Origin: Lentihominibacter butyricus
GTDB taxonomy: Bacteria > Bacillota > Clostridia > Peptostreptococcales > Anaerovoracaceae
DNA length: 40,744 bases
Assembly: GCF_025567305.1 (NCBI RefSeq)
Contig: NZ_JAOQJP010000018.1
Span: 1-40,744, forward strand
Direction of reading: 5' to 3'
Part shown: piece after piece, positions 30,783-39,370 of the stretch
Position numbering within the stretch: the stretch's first letter is position 1
Layout: every line of letters begins with the position of its first letter
Position numbers and translations under genes: made by a program
The notes under the pieces: model-generated
What the model was told of the DNA's origin: nothing
Database searches by the model: none
What the model saw: only the letters and a program-made list of their open reading frames with translations

Positions 30783-31151
30783 ATGGAAATCAAAAAGATA
30801 GATCATGAATTTTCGGTCTATAAAGTCGCAGACTACTCGCAGATCGACATAGATAGGGAATATGTGTTCACAGGCAGGACCGATGAAGAACGATCCCTGG
30901 TGTGCATCACCGGCGATGTGCCGGTCAATGTGACAGACAGGGATGACGGCTGGAAAGCATTCAGGATACAGGGCATCCTTGATTTTTCACTGATAGGCAT
31001 CCTGTCGAGGATCGCGGGAATACTTGCGGAGAATGAAATCGGCATATTTGCAGTATCGACATTCAATACGGATTATGTCCTGACGAAGAAAGAGAATTAT
31101 GATAAGGCTCTGGAGGCTTTGAAGCAGGCAGGGTATGAGATCATAGAATAA
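30783..31151 (+). CDS. ACT domain protein (CASTOR/ACT_7-like)
   Basis: A 122-residue protein with two ACT-like halves. The second half (FSLIGILSRIAGILAENEIGIFAVSTFNTDYVLTKKEN) is a clear amino acid-binding ACT fold, and the first half carries the ERSLVCITG strand typical of this family. It probably senses an amino acid; the ligand and partner are unknown. TGGAG seven bases before the ATG at 30783 supports this start, although the frame is open from 30714. It follows the NERD gene by 65 bases. Confidence 0.82.
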   Translation: MEIKKIDHEFSVYKVADYSQIDIDREYVFTGRTDEERSLVCITGDVPVNVTDRDDGWKAFRIQGILDFSLIGILSRIAGILAENEIGIFAVSTFNTDYVLTKKENYDKALEALKQAGYEIIE

Positions 31152-31488
31152 GATCCGGACAAAAATCAGTTATACATCGATTACGCAGTCATATTTTCTA
31201 TGGCTGCATTTTTTTCGAAATGCGAAATGTATAAAAAATGTGTCTGAGAGGGGTGTTTTGTGACAGTCTATTATAACTTTTTGATATGATTTAGGAGTTA
31301 AAACATACAATACTGAAATCAGCTGAAAAGCTGAAAACATGTATTTGACATTTGTTAGCATTATTTCGTGCGACTTCGACACATCGGACACATCGACATC
31401 ATCGCTCAAGTGAATTGTAAACTCCGTCCTCCTATGATAAAATCTGTCATATGACAACGCTGATGATCATAAGAGGAGGCATCTATAA
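31152..31488. other. Intergenic region before the aldo/keto reductase
   Basis: No gene is seen. A small hairpin, CAGCT-GAAA-AGCTG, lies at 31320-31333, and short CGACA/CATCG words repeat at about 31372-31405. The likely promoter is TTGTAA (31415-31420), 17 bases, TAAAAT (31438-31443). Confidence 0.55.
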
Positions 31489-32463
31489 ATGAAGAAGAAC
31501 AGATTAGGCAATACGGATCTATACGTTTCTCCGGTTTCGTTCGGTGTGCTGACGGTGGGGAACACGCAGCTGGATCTGCCGGTGGAAGAGGGCGCGGAGC
31601 TCATAAAATATGCTATTTCAAAGGGAGTCAATTTTTTTGATACGGCGCAGTACTACGAGACGTACCCGTATCTGCGCGAGGCGCTGAAGGATATCGATAT
31701 GAGTGCCGGTTCGAATGAGAGGCCTGTGATCTGCACGAAGTCGCTGGATCTTTCGTATGAGAAGATGGAGTATGCGATCGAGGAGGCGCTGCGGGAGCTG
31801 GACACGGATATGATCGAGATATTCCTGCTTCACGAGGTCAGGCAGGATCCCGACTGGGAGATGCGAAAGGGCGCGTGGCAGTGTCTGATCGACTATAAGG
31901 CAAAGGGTGTGCTCAAGGCGATCGGAGTCTCGACGCATCATATAGATGTAGTGGAAAAGATGGCAGATGTTCCTGAATGTGACGTCGTGTTCCCTCTGAT
32001 AAACTATGCAGGGCTCGGGATCAGGAAGGGCGGCGGTCCGGGAACCAGCGAGGAGATGGCGGCAGCTATAAAGAAGTGCGCTGATGCGGGAAAAGGGCTG
32101 TTCGCGATGAAAGCGTTCGGCGGCGGCAACCTCACGGGTCATTACATGAAAGCGCTGAACTACGTCGCAGGACTCGAGGGCATATCGTCGATCATGGTAG
32201 GCCTGGGGAAAAAAGAAGAAGTCGACAGTCTCGTCGCATATGCGGAGGGGAAGCTGCCGGCGGATTTCCAGCCTGATGTGAGCCGCAAGAAGATACGCAT
32301 CGACCTCGGAGACTGTGAAGGCTGCGGAAGATGCATAGAAAGATGCCCTAACAAGGCGATATTCCGCAACGACAGAGGACTGGCCCAGGTCGATCACGGA
32401 ATCTGTCTCACGTGCGGATACTGCGCACCTGTCTGTCCGGTGAGGGCGATAATAATGTTCTGA
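31489..32463 (+). CDS. Aldo/keto reductase with C-terminal 2[4Fe-4S] ferredoxin domain
   Basis: A 324-residue cytoplasmic oxidoreductase. The barrel shows NRLGNTDLYVSPVSFG, FFDTAQYY (Asp and Tyr of the active site), ICTKS (Lys) and IEIFLLHEV (His). The last 55 residues hold two cluster motifs, CEGCGRCIERCP and CLTCGYCAPVCP. This fused plan is common in anaerobes, where the ferredoxin part probably links the reductase to low-potential electrons. The substrate is unknown. GAGGAGG precedes the ATG. It seems to be a single-gene unit. Confidence 0.92.
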   Translation: MKKNRLGNTDLYVSPVSFGVLTVGNTQLDLPVEEGAELIKYAISKGVNFFDTAQYYETYPYLREALKDIDMSAGSNERPVICTKSLDLSYEKMEYAIEEALRELDTDMIEIFLLHEVRQDPDWEMRKGAWQCLIDYKAKGVLKAIGVSTHHIDVVEKMADVPECDVVFPLINYAGLGIRKGGGPGTSEEMAAAIKKCADAGKGLFAMKAFGGGNLTGHYMKALNYVAGLEGISSIMVGLGKKEEVDSLVAYAEGKLPADFQPDVSRKKIRIDLGDCEGCGRCIERCPNKAIFRNDRGLAQVDHGICLTCGYCAPVCPVRAIIMF

Positions 32464-32591
32464 CCTTGCTAAGCAGGGGATCGCAGACATATCATATAAC
32501 ATGCAGAAATAATAGCAAGCTATTAACTTTAGTTCAAAAGCGTGCTATCGTTTCGCTATCATTGAAGGTATTTATGGAAGCAAATAAATCA

Positions 32592-32643
32592 TTTACAGAT
32601 GAAAATGATTATGTTATCTTAAAGGTGAACGAACATTCATTCA
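32592..32643 (+). promoter_or_regulatory. Promoter and operator of the TetR gene
   Basis: TTTACA (32592-32597), 17 bases, TATCTT (32615-32620). Directly downstream, TGAACGAA-CA-TTCATTCA (32626-32643) is an 18-base palindrome with one mismatch per arm. It covers the expected transcription start, the usual place for an autorepressing TetR protein. Confidence 0.68.
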
Positions 32644-32667
32644 ATGGAGGTGCAAAATTTATAAAAT

Positions 32668-33273
32668 ATGAAGGAAAGAAATATAGAAGAACACAACGCG
32701 AAGAAAAATGAGCTGATGGAAAAGTGCTATGATTACTATTGCGAAAACGGATTATACGGAACCGGAATGAAAGAGCTTGCAGCACATTGCGGCGTCTCGG
32801 CGTCTAATCTGTATCATTATTTTAAAAACAAAGACGATCTGATCATAGAGTCGACCGCCTATTGCATGGAAAAGGTAGAGGATGATTTCATGATGCTGGC
32901 ACCTGAATATCAGGAAGATGTCATCAGATTTCTAAATGAGACACCGGAGTGGACCGCCAAAAAACACGGAAAAAAGTACAGGATGATGTATCAGGTTTAT
33001 ACGCATCCCAAGTATTTTGAACACGGTAAAAGGTTTTTTGAAGGTGTCAATCAAAGATATACAGAATATGCCAAAATGCTGGAAGCTAAGATCGGCATAC
33101 CCTACACTACCATTACGCCGCTTATTTTTATTTATGTAAGAGCTTGTGTGCACTACGCATTGTTTGAAGACAAATATTATCTTGAAGCACAAATAGAAGT
33201 CTTGAAAAAGGCAGTCAGGCTTTTTATAGCAGAGGAAATGAGTAAGAGCCTGCAAATAAACAGTCAAGGCTGA
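32668..33273 (+). CDS. TetR/AcrR-family transcriptional regulator
   Basis: A 201-residue repressor. The N-terminal DNA-binding domain (about 10-60) has YYCENGLYGTGMKELAAHCGVSASNLYHYFKNKDDLI, the classic TetR helix-turn-helix. The ligand domain (65-195) is not of a recognised subtype; several Tyr, His and Met residues line it. The ribosome binding site (TGGAGG near 32645) is about 17 bases from the ATG, longer than usual, but later ATGs would cut the DNA-binding domain. The large surface protein gene begins 22 bases after its stop, so both are probably one operon under the TGAACGAA palindrome. The gene is more AT-rich than the core neighbours. Confidence 0.9.
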   Translation: MKERNIEEHNAKKNELMEKCYDYYCENGLYGTGMKELAAHCGVSASNLYHYFKNKDDLIIESTAYCMEKVEDDFMMLAPEYQEDVIRFLNETPEWTAKKHGKKYRMMYQVYTHPKYFEHGKRFFEGVNQRYTEYAKMLEAKIGIPYTTITPLIFIYVRACVHYALFEDKYYLEAQIEVLKKAVRLFIAEEMSKSLQINSQG

Positions 33274-33295
33274 ATCGATGGAAGGAGAAAGCTGT

Positions 33296-36200
33296 ATGAT
33301 GAAAAAGGTAAAGAGATTAAAAGCTGCTTCAATAATAGCTTTTGTTATGGCAATAGTATTCGGTATTTCGTCACTTGCGACATTTAGTGTAAGTGCTTAT
33401 GCAGGTCAAAGTCACAAAGAAGAATCGGAGAGCCATCCGAGAAAGACATACGGGTCGGCCTTTGGCGATGCAAGTAACGAAAGCATTATGAATCCTTCCG
33501 AACCGACAGGTTACGACGCGGAAGATGAAAAAAACCCCTACGGGGCAGCCAATAAAGAGCCTTTCATGTTGTTCAAGCAATCGGAGCTTTTTGCATTGTA
33601 TGGTGAGGATTTGTATGCAGACAGCGTTAAAGCTGTCAATGCAGCTGCAAAGACCGCAATTTACGATACACATAACGGGACAAATGCGGAAAATGTCCTT
33701 GGTGAAAACTGGAAGGTCAAATCCACGATCAAATACGGAGATCTTTTGGGAAAGGACAATCTGTTTCTTTCGCAGTGCAGTTATATACAGGCTGTTTCCT
33801 TTGATCCGACAAAAAGCGGAAGGAATGACCATATCGCTTTTATCGGAATCTGTAAAAAGGATGACAGCAGTGAGACACAGGCTTGGGTTTGGGTATTTGA
33901 CATCAAAAATAATCGGATAAGCACACCTTTCAGCATGGGAAACATGAGCTGGATGCGGGAAACGGATGCAAATGACGAGGATGTGACGCTGCCTTATCAG
34001 GCACAAAACTTTATATCGATCACTGCGGGAGACTTTAATAATGACGGCTATGATACGGTAGTAGCCTTTGCATCCTGTGACGGCAATGATATAAAACTGG
34101 TGGAATTTTCGGTCACCTCGGGAACCGGAGCTACTGTGATCGGAAAAGAAGCAGAGGGAGCAACACTTTTGCATCCTGCATACATGCAGTCAGGAGAAGT
34201 ATATGAAACTCTAAGAAGCAAAGTATCTGCGGACGGACGGTTCAGACTTGGCTGTGATCTTGCGGCGGGAGATGTTAATGCCGATGGAATAGATGACCTT
34301 GCCGTCATTTCTTTCACGCAAAGGTTTTCCGAATACGCCAAACCGCTTGCTGCCGGTGAAACGATCATTGAGCCGTATCTTGCGGTCGCCTACGGTGAAA
34401 ATGCTCAGGGTCCGGTGATTGCGTCTAATAAAACAAAGACGACCTATGTGGTTTCCGACAAAAAGGCATCCGGCGAAAACGAAAAGATCAATGTACCGCT
34501 TTCGCCAACCATCAGCATTGGCGATACCAACCTTAACGGTTATAAGGATATCATCGTATCGGGAATAAACGGCGGTTCGTTTTTATCTGATGATAATGTT
34601 CTTGATTGTCCGGCACTGGACGGAAAAAAGATCATGATGGTTTCGTACAGTGATTCCGGAAAAGAAACGGATTCGCTGGTGCGTGGCGTTTGCGAGTCCG
34701 TAGATATGCCGCCGGGATTAAAAACTGACGGATACGGTCATACCCGCACTTATCCGGCAATGGGAACCACTGCTGTTGCGGTAAACGGACCCGCAAACTA
34801 CGTCTATGTGTTTAGCGGCGGGAGAATGTACGATTTGTCACAAGGTACGGTCAATGCCGTGAAGGAAGCAGCGTCACCGTTTTTTGAATCTGAGCTCGAT
34901 GCTGCTGATTTTGAAGGACATTCCGGAGAAAAAAGAGATAAAATCGATATCGCTTATATAAGCAGTGCCTATGCAGCACCTCTTGACGGGAATTACAGCG
35001 GATACGAGCAGATGGTCTTTATTGCCGGAACAACGTGGAAGTCTTCCGGAACTTATCTGGATTCGAAATATACAACAGATTATACGATAGGCATGGTGGG
35101 AGTGTCCAAAAGAAACAAAACGACACAGCTTGCGGAGAAATACTTTGCCACCTCAAGAAAAGCTTTCCAGGGGAAAACCAACAGACTGGCTTCCATAAAC
35201 GGCGGTAAACTGAAGCAGGGTTATACCGCTGTCATTTGTCCGGCCGACATTAACGATGACGGCCTCATGGTAAAATATGAGGGAAAAGATTATTTATACG
35301 CAGATCCTCAGGTGCAGGCGATTTTACAGGCGGCACCATATTATAAAGAACTCGGTAAGGACTTTGGGGATACGACGCTTAGATATACCGACAGCTATAA
35401 TTATTCCGAGGGAGACAGCGAGACAAACAGCTTTTCGGCAGGAATTACGGCAAGCGGAGGAACGGATCATTTCGACGTCAGTTTCAGGGCTGGTTATACG
35501 GGAATGACGAGACATTTCACGGAAACAAGTTTTAGAACGGAACACTCAACAGAATTTGATGCGACAAATTATGATTCGGTAATTCTTTACAGAACGCCGA
35601 TGACCATTTATTCCTATTCGGTGTGGGATACAGAAAAAGAGAAATGGATCGAAAACGGAATCGGCTCGATTTATGCCGGCAAGCCGGAGTATGTGCAGAT
35701 GTCGGTTTCGGATTATAATTCTTTTGTTGATGCTTATAATAAGGAAATACAAAAAAGATACAAAGACAAAGGGCTCACGGAATCTCCGACACTTATGGAA
35801 AAACTGAAAGGAAATCTTTATATCGGAAATGAGGGAGATCCTTACGAGTACTATCACGGCGGCAAAGGGCAAAGGGCCCCTTCAGACCTGAAGCTACTGA
35901 GCGATACAGCCTTTGAGCTGGGATATAACAGCGGATCAAATGCCAGTGAATATGTGACGGGAAGTTCGGTGACCTCAGGAGATGAAGATGGCCACGGCGT
36001 CCATTTTGAACTTGAGGGTAAAGGAGGAAGCAAGTTTTTTAAAGCCGGAGTATACGGCGCCTATGAGCACATGTGGGGTCAGAGTACATCAAAGACCAAC
36101 GAAAAGTCCACAGGTTATCAGGGGCGAGTAAAAAATCTGGATCTTGGAGAATTGATGGAGGAAGGTTTTTCTGAACAGACAATAAGATCGTATGCTTTTA

Positions 36201-37486
36201 CATGGCAAATCGCAAAATGGAAATCGAATATCGTATACAAATATAAGAACATTAAGGGTAAAGATATCGGAGAAAGAACTGTGCCGGTTTACGGGTACAA
36301 ACTCTCAAACTTAAGAAGTCCGGGGCTTACCGTCAACGACCTTAAGGCAAAATACAACAAGGATGACAACAACATAACCCTTACATGGACAGATCCCAAT
36401 ACAATTGAAACAACGCGTGAAAAAAATGTCGGATTCAGCATTTATGTTGTAGAGATAACCGGGGAACTCACAAAAGTAGGCGAAGTAGGCAAAGGTGTGA
36501 CAAAATATTTACATAAATCACTTGACGGACGTTTGGCATATGATTTTGTCGTGAAACCTCTGTTTGGAGAGGATAAAGTTGAAGGAGCCGTATCCAATCA
36601 TGCCCCATGTTATATCACAAATGTGATAGGTGAAAAGGGTGATGACGGAAAGAGCGCATATGAACTTGCCGTTGAAAGCGGATACGTCGGCACCTTAGAA
36701 GAATGGCTTGAATCATTGAGAGGAGAAACAGGTGAAGGCGGAAAGAGTGCCTATGAAATAGCGGTTGAGAACGGCTTTACCGGATCAGAAGAGGAATGGC
36801 TTGATTCATTGAGGGGAGAAACAGGCGAAAGCGGAAAGAGTGCCTATGAAATAGCGGTTGAAAAAGGCTATACCGGCACCGAGGAAATGTGGCTGGCATC
36901 CCTTGTTGGAGCATCCGGCAAGGATGGACGAGGTATTTCTGATATTTCACTGACATCAACGGTTGGCAATGTAGATACCTATACGATCACTTATACCGAT
37001 GGAACAACTTTTTCATTCCTGATCAGAAACGGAAAAGACGGTAAAAAAGGAGAAAAGGGCGACAAAGGTGACACCGGAGCTACGGGAGAAAAAGGCGACA
37101 AAGGTGACACCGGAGCTACCGGAGAAAAAGGCGACAAAGGTGATACCGGAGCAACCGGAGAAAAAGGTGATACCGGAGCACCCGGTGTGAATGGACGAGA
37201 CGGAAAAGATGCGGTATCAACTTACGGTATTAAAAGCGTCACCATGGATGAAAGTGACAATCTTGTTTTGGTGTTGTCAGACGGCAAGCAGATCAAGGCA
37301 GGTCATGTAAACGGAAACGGGGAACTTGAGGCCAAGTCATCTGACACTGCCAGGATAGAAAAAGCGTTAAAACTGGCATGGCTTGCGTTGATTTTTGCGA
37401 TTATTGCAGCAGGACTCAGTACGGCAGCCCTTGTGATGTCAGCTAAAAACAAAAAAAAGAGCACTGATGCCGGAATACCGGTCTAG
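33296..37486 (+). CDS. Large membrane-anchored surface protein with FG-GAP-like and collagen-like parts
   Basis: A 1396-residue exported protein. In order: Sec signal (about 1-36); a beta-propeller-like region with calcium-type loops AGDFNNDGYD, AGDVNADGIDD, IGDTNLNGYKD and ADINDDG (about residues 243, 323, 408, 649); an unassigned Ser/Gly/Thr-rich region (690-990); a fibronectin III-like segment (about 1005-1105); three 31-residue repeats with GKSAYEIAVE...EEEWL (1118-1210); a collagen-like tract of 20 Gly-X-Y triplets (1246-1305); a small beta segment; and one membrane helix near 1355-1380 followed by KNKKK. There is no LPXTG motif. GGAG before the ATG at 33296 makes it a better start than 33278. 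It is probably an adhesin or ligand-binding stalk. Confidence 0.85.
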   Translation: MMKKVKRLKAASIIAFVMAIVFGISSLATFSVSAYAGQSHKEESESHPRKTYGSAFGDASNESIMNPSEPTGYDAEDEKNPYGAANKEPFMLFKQSELFALYGEDLYADSVKAVNAAAKTAIYDTHNGTNAENVLGENWKVKSTIKYGDLLGKDNLFLSQCSYIQAVSFDPTKSGRNDHIAFIGICKKDDSSETQAWVWVFDIKNNRISTPFSMGNMSWMRETDANDEDVTLPYQAQNFISITAGDFNNDGYDTVVAFASCDGNDIKLVEFSVTSGTGATVIGKEAEGATLLHPAYMQSGEVYETLRSKVSADGRFRLGCDLAAGDVNADGIDDLAVISFTQRFSEYAKPLAAGETIIEPYLAVAYGENAQGPVIASNKTKTTYVVSDKKASGENEKINVPLSPTISIGDTNLNGYKDIIVSGINGGSFLSDDNVLDCPALDGKKIMMVSYSDSGKETDSLVRGVCESVDMPPGLKTDGYGHTRTYPAMGTTAVAVNGPANYVYVFSGGRMYDLSQGTVNAVKEAASPFFESELDAADFEGHSGEKRDKIDIAYISSAYAAPLDGNYSGYEQMVFIAGTTWKSSGTYLDSKYTTDYTIGMVGVSKRNKTTQLAEKYFATSRKAFQGKTNRLASINGGKLKQGYTAVICPADINDDGLMVKYEGKDYLYADPQVQAILQAAPYYKELGKDFGDTTLRYTDSYNYSEGDSETNSFSAGITASGGTDHFDVSFRAGYTGMTRHFTETSFRTEHSTEFDATNYDSVILYRTPMTIYSYSVWDTEKEKWIENGIGSIYAGKPEYVQMSVSDYNSFVDAYNKEIQKRYKDKGLTESPTLMEKLKGNLYIGNEGDPYEYYHGGKGQRAPSDLKLLSDTAFELGYNSGSNASEYVTGSSVTSGDEDGHGVHFELEGKGGSKFFKAGVYGAYEHMWGQSTSKTNEKSTGYQGRVKNLDLGELMEEGFSEQTIRSYAFTWQIAKWKSNIVYKYKNIKGKDIGERTVPVYGYKLSNLRSPGLTVNDLKAKYNKDDNNITLTWTDPNTIETTREKNVGFSIYVVEITGELTKVGEVGKGVTKYLHKSLDGRLAYDFVVKPLFGEDKVEGAVSNHAPCYITNVIGEKGDDGKSAYELAVESGYVGTLEEWLESLRGETGEGGKSAYEIAVENGFTGSEEEWLDSLRGETGESGKSAYEIAVEKGYTGTEEMWLASLVGASGKDGRGISDISLTSTVGNVDTYTITYTDGTTFSFLIRNGKDGKKGEKGDKGDTGATGEKGDKGDTGATGEKGDKGDTGATGEKGDTGAPGVNGRDGKDAVSTYGIKSVTMDESDNLVLVLSDGKQIKAGHVNGNGELEAKSSDTARIEKALKLAWLALIFAIIAAGLSTAALVMSAKNKKKSTDAGIPV
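36647..36925 (+). repeat. Three tandem 93-base in-frame repeats
   Basis: Units start at 36647, 36740 and 36833. Each encodes GKSAYE(L/I)AVE, a Gly-aromatic turn, EE(W/MW)L and SL(R/V)G. Similar units flank collagen-like tracts in other Firmicutes surface proteins. Confidence 0.88.
37049..37183 (+). repeat. 36-base tandem repeats encoding GEKGDKGDTGAT
   Basis: Three full units (37049-37084, 37085-37120, 37121-37156) and a 27-base partial unit follow each other in frame. They differ at only a few, mostly third codon positions, so copy number could change by slippage. Confidence 0.9.
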
Positions 37487-37571
37487 GCAAGGTGGTGTGC
37501 AGCCGTTATAACAGGAAGTCAGAAAAACTGATGTAAAAAAAGAATCCGCCTTCACTTTTTTCACTTAGGGA

Positions 37572-37651
37572 TTGACACGAGCGCTTTTGTGGTGTAAAGT
37601 GATATAGACGATGATTTTAATGCGATAAAGCGATAACACACTGCTTTATCG
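37572..37651 (+). promoter_or_regulatory. Promoter and leader hairpin of the amino acid importer
   Basis: TTGACA (37572-37577), 17 bases, TAAAGT (37595-37600). CGATAAAGC (37623-37631) and GCTTTATCG (37643-37651) are perfect arms around an 11-base loop, about 20 bases after the expected start. They could be a repressor site or an RNA hairpin. Confidence 0.6.
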
Positions 37652-37691
37652 ATACTGAACACAATGACAATATTATTTATGGAGGATCACA

Positions 37692-38501
37692 ATGAAAAAG
37701 AAGATTTTATGCATCACAATGATAATGTTAATGGCATTCGGCGTGTTTGCACTCACAGGCTGCGGCGGATCAGACAATTCATCAGACACTGAAAAACTGG
37801 TGATAGGTCTTGACGATACATTCGCTCCTATGGGTTTCAGAGATGAAAAGGGCAACCTCGTCGGATTCGATATCGACCTGGCAAATGCCGTAGGCGAAGA
37901 ACTCGGAATGGAAGTGGAATTCAAACCGATCGACTGGAACGCTAAGGAAACTGAACTCGAAGCAGGAACTATCGACTGCGTATGGAACGGTATGTCCATA
38001 ACTCCTGAGAGACAGGAAAAAATGGCGCTTTCCAACAAATACCTCAATAACAAGATCGTGCTCATGACACTTGCTGATTCGGATACAGACGTTACCGATG
38101 CAGCACAGCTTGCTGATCTGAAGATAGGAACACAGGTGGATTCATCAGCTCTCGAAATGCTCAAGGCAAACGAAGCGTATGATTCATTCAAGGACAACAT
38201 CAGCGAATATGACACATATGACACTGCCATCATGGATCTGAAAGCAGGAAGAGTAAATGTCATCGCAGTTGACCAGGTTCTCGGCGAATACACTAACAAG
38301 AACCTCGGCGGAGAGATGAAGGAATGCACTTACTCACTCGGAGATGACTACTATGTCATCGGATTCGCAAAGGACAACACTGAACTCAGAGACAAGGTGA
38401 ACGACGCTATCAAGGCTCTGGTAGACAACGGCACAGCTGCTGACATCAGCAATGACTGGTTCGGCAAGAACATCGTGGTATTCGAGCCGCTCGAAGACTA
38501 A
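37692..38501 (+). CDS. Polar amino acid ABC transporter substrate-binding lipoprotein
   Basis: A 269-residue lipoprotein that captures an amino acid outside the membrane. The signal ends at LTGC. The family core LVIGLDDTFAPMGFRDEKG, GFDIDLANAVGEELG and CVWNGMSITPERQEKM is of the bacterial SBP family 3 type (polar amino acids, cystine, glutamine). The specificity is not clear. GGAGGATC precedes the ATG. The permease and ATPase genes follow after a terminator hairpin, so this gene should be expressed at higher level than they are. Confidence 0.93.
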   Translation: MKKKILCITMIMLMAFGVFALTGCGGSDNSSDTEKLVIGLDDTFAPMGFRDEKGNLVGFDIDLANAVGEELGMEVEFKPIDWNAKETELEAGTIDCVWNGMSITPERQEKMALSNKYLNNKIVLMTLADSDTDVTDAAQLADLKIGTQVDSSALEMLKANEAYDSFKDNISEYDTYDTAIMDLKAGRVNVIAVDQVLGEYTNKNLGGEMKECTYSLGDDYYVIGFAKDNTELRDKVNDAIKALVDNGTAADISNDWFGKNIVVFEPLED

Positions 38502-38520
38502 TACGAAACACTGCCTTTAT

Positions 38521-38572
38521 ACAGACAGACTTCTCCTGAAATGCAGTCAGGTGAGAGTCTGTCTGTTTTGTG
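38521..38572 (+). terminator. Terminator or attenuator after the binding-protein gene
   Basis: ACAGACAGACTTCTCCTGA (38521-38539) pairs with TCAGGTGAGAGTCTGTCTGT (38547-38566), followed by TTTTG. The short T-run suggests partial read-through into the permease gene. Confidence 0.78.
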
Positions 38573-38710
38573 ACGTATAAAGGATATACAGAATAATGAA
38601 AGCTGCCGGCGGAAGCACGGCAGCAGCTATATGAGAGAACGGGAGGATTTTCCGTATCTCGTTTTTCTATGTTTGAAGTGATTTAGTGATTTTAAAGTAA
38701 GGATGTTATT

Positions 38711-39370
38711 ATGGACAAGTTAATGGAGTTCCTGCCTTTCATGCTCGAAGGCGCCGTGGTAACGATAGAGCTGTTCGCACTGACGATCGTGATATCGCTC
38801 CCGCTCGGTCTGCCTATAGCACTCGGCAGCAACAGCCGCATAAAACCGCTCAGCATTATTTGCAAGATATACGTATGGATCTTCAGAGGAACGCCGCTCC
38901 TGCTGCAGCTGTTCTTCTTTTACTTCTTTTTCCCGCTGGTGCTCAATATACAGATGAACGCATTCGTGACCGTGGTGCTCACCTATGTGCTCAACTATGC
39001 CGCATATTTTGCTGAAATATACAGAGGCGGCATCAACAGCATAGACAGAGGTCAGTACGAGGCAGCCCACGCGCTGGGGCTTTCCAAGAGACAGACGATG
39101 GGGGACATCATACTCCCGCAGACGATGAAGGCGATACTGCCGCCTGTCGTGAACGAAACGATAACGCTCGTAAAAGACACTGCACTGGCATCATCGCTGC
39201 CGGTCATCGAACTGATGAAAGCGACGAACAGTGCAGTAAACAGGATGACAGATATGACTCCGTTTTTCTTTGCAGCGATCATATATCTGATCATGACATT
39301 CGTGCTCACTGTGGTCGCAGGCAGACTGGAAAAGCATTTCTCGAGATATGATGCGAAGGAGGACTGGTGA
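38711..39370 (+). CDS. Amino acid ABC transporter permease (HisM/GlnP type)
   Basis: A 219-residue membrane subunit with about five helices. The coupling loop EIYRGGINSIDRGQYEAAHALGLSKRQ and the N-terminal FMLEGAVVTIEL are typical of the HisMQ/GlnP family. FRGTPLLLQLFFFYFFF is another family mark. AAGGATG precedes the ATG. Its stop overlaps the start of the ATPase gene by one base. A single permease gene suggests a homodimer. Confidence 0.94.
   Translation: MDKLMEFLPFMLEGAVVTIELFALTIVISLPLGLPIALGSNSRIKPLSIICKIYVWIFRGTPLLLQLFFFYFFFPLVLNIQMNAFVTVVLTYVLNYAAYFAEIYRGGINSIDRGQYEAAHALGLSKRQTMGDIILPQTMKAILPPVVNETITLVKDTALASSLPVIELMKATNSAVNRMTDMTPFFFAAIIYLIMTFVLTVVAGRLEKHFSRYDAKEDW

Noticed and set aside
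31618..32502. Minus-strand open frame of 294 codons
   Set aside because: Antisense shadow of the aldo/keto reductase gene, rich in Arg, His and Leu with no recognisable domain.
32412..32711. Open frame of 99 codons before the TetR gene
   Set aside because: It crosses the end of the reductase gene, the promoter and operator, and the start of the TetR gene; composition is not coding-like.
33296..37486. LPXTG sortase anchoring of the large surface protein
   Set aside because: No LPXTG-like motif precedes the C-terminal helix; the end is a membrane helix with a basic tail, so a membrane anchor is the simpler reading.
37623..37651. Riboswitch or T-box before the amino acid importer
   Set aside because: Only one 9-base hairpin is visible, without T-box or known riboswitch landmarks; it is kept as a hairpin or operator only.
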